Source: Clostridium sp. (lineage in GTDB: Bacteria; Bacillota; Clostridia; Clostridiales; Clostridiaceae). Taken from it: a DNA stretch of 61,523 bases. Positions within the stretch are counted from its first letter, which is position 1. Every line of letters begins with the position of its first letter. The DNA lies in NCBI GenBank assembly GCA_022773025.1, contig JALEZF010000001.1, forward strand, positions 1 through 61,523, written 5' to 3'. Shown here piece after piece: positions 61,431 through 61,523 of the stretch. A program made the translations under genes and the position numbers. The notes under the pieces were generated by a model that was given only the letters and a program-made list of their open reading frames with translations, was not told the DNA's origin and searched no databases.

Positions 61431-61523
61431 TTAATTAGCAACTACCTTACTGTTTTGCTCATTTATCTTTTTAAGGTTTGCATATCCAACAAAACTTAAA
61501 ACTAGGCTTGGTACCACAAATAG
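61431..61523 (-). CDS. C-terminal end of a small membrane protein, cut by the window edge
   Basis: Thirty codons remain before the stop: an apolar stretch LFVVPSLVLSFVGYANL, then KKINEQNSKVVAN. It looks like the last membrane helix and tail of a small protein. The start lies beyond the window and the function cannot be assigned. Confidence 0.5.
   Translation of the reverse strand, partial: LFVVPSLVLSFVGYANLKKINEQNSKVVAN

Overview
The window is A+T-rich chromosomal DNA of a spore-forming, anaerobic Firmicute, most likely a Clostridium sensu stricto relative. Supporting signs are the alpha/beta-type small acid-soluble spore protein, strong GGAGG ribosome binding sites throughout, TTG and GTG starts, low-G+C codon use, and the hpf-secA-prfB order with a +1 frameshift in prfB. 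The species cannot be named from the sequence alone. Most of the window is ordinary core genome; accessory or decayed DNA is confined to about 48.2-50.1 kb and 60.4-61.5 kb.

Layout. 0-8.3 kb: VIT/VWA protein, small unknown protein, ABC exporter, topoisomerase III, amidohydrolase. 8.3-20.2 kb: CPBP protease, TspO, two alpha/beta hydrolases, an OmpR-type two-component pair behind a perfect palindrome, a rhomboid-like protein with a zinc-ribbon tail, PepD, an orphan membrane histidine kinase, a TPR-like protein and a four-domain S1 protein. 20.4-22.4 kb: a three-gene set (serine-rich secreted/membrane protein, PspA, cysteine-rich protein). 22.5-25.5 kb: csoR-copA-copZ copper operon with visible promoter and operator. 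25.6-31.8 kb: CBS protein, YtxH protein, amino-acid permease, a 39-residue peptide, a LexA-like protease domain fused to what looks like a dead helicase domain, a divergent unknown gene, and a MATE transporter with a palindromic operator. 31.9-37.6 kb: operon yhaO-yhaN-MutS-like ATPase. 37.8-44.0 kb: spore protein, a 1577-residue LPQTG-anchored subtilase with six Ig-like repeats, and a polysaccharide deacetylase.

44.0-48.5 kb: cobalamin nucleotide-loop assembly genes (cobT-cobC-cobU-cobS) and a GNAT gene, bracketed by two identical tRNA-Trp genes in opposite orientation. 48.5-50.1 kb: decayed region with a CPBP protease, a piece of a lantibiotic dehydratase and the tail of an IS3-family transposase. 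50.1-60.4 kb: TroA-like metal-binding protein, tsaE-tsaB-rimI, ribU behind an FMN riboswitch, tex, prfB, secA and hpf. From about 60.4 kb the sequence changes to repeats, stem-loops and small element-like genes. This looks like the edge of an integrated element that continues past the window.

No complete new defence or biosynthetic system is visible. The best candidates for something undescribed are the LexA-protease/pseudo-helicase protein with its divergent partner (28.4-30.4 kb), the serine-rich/PspA/cysteine-rich trio (20.4-22.4 kb), and the attachment-site-like repeat cluster near the right end.
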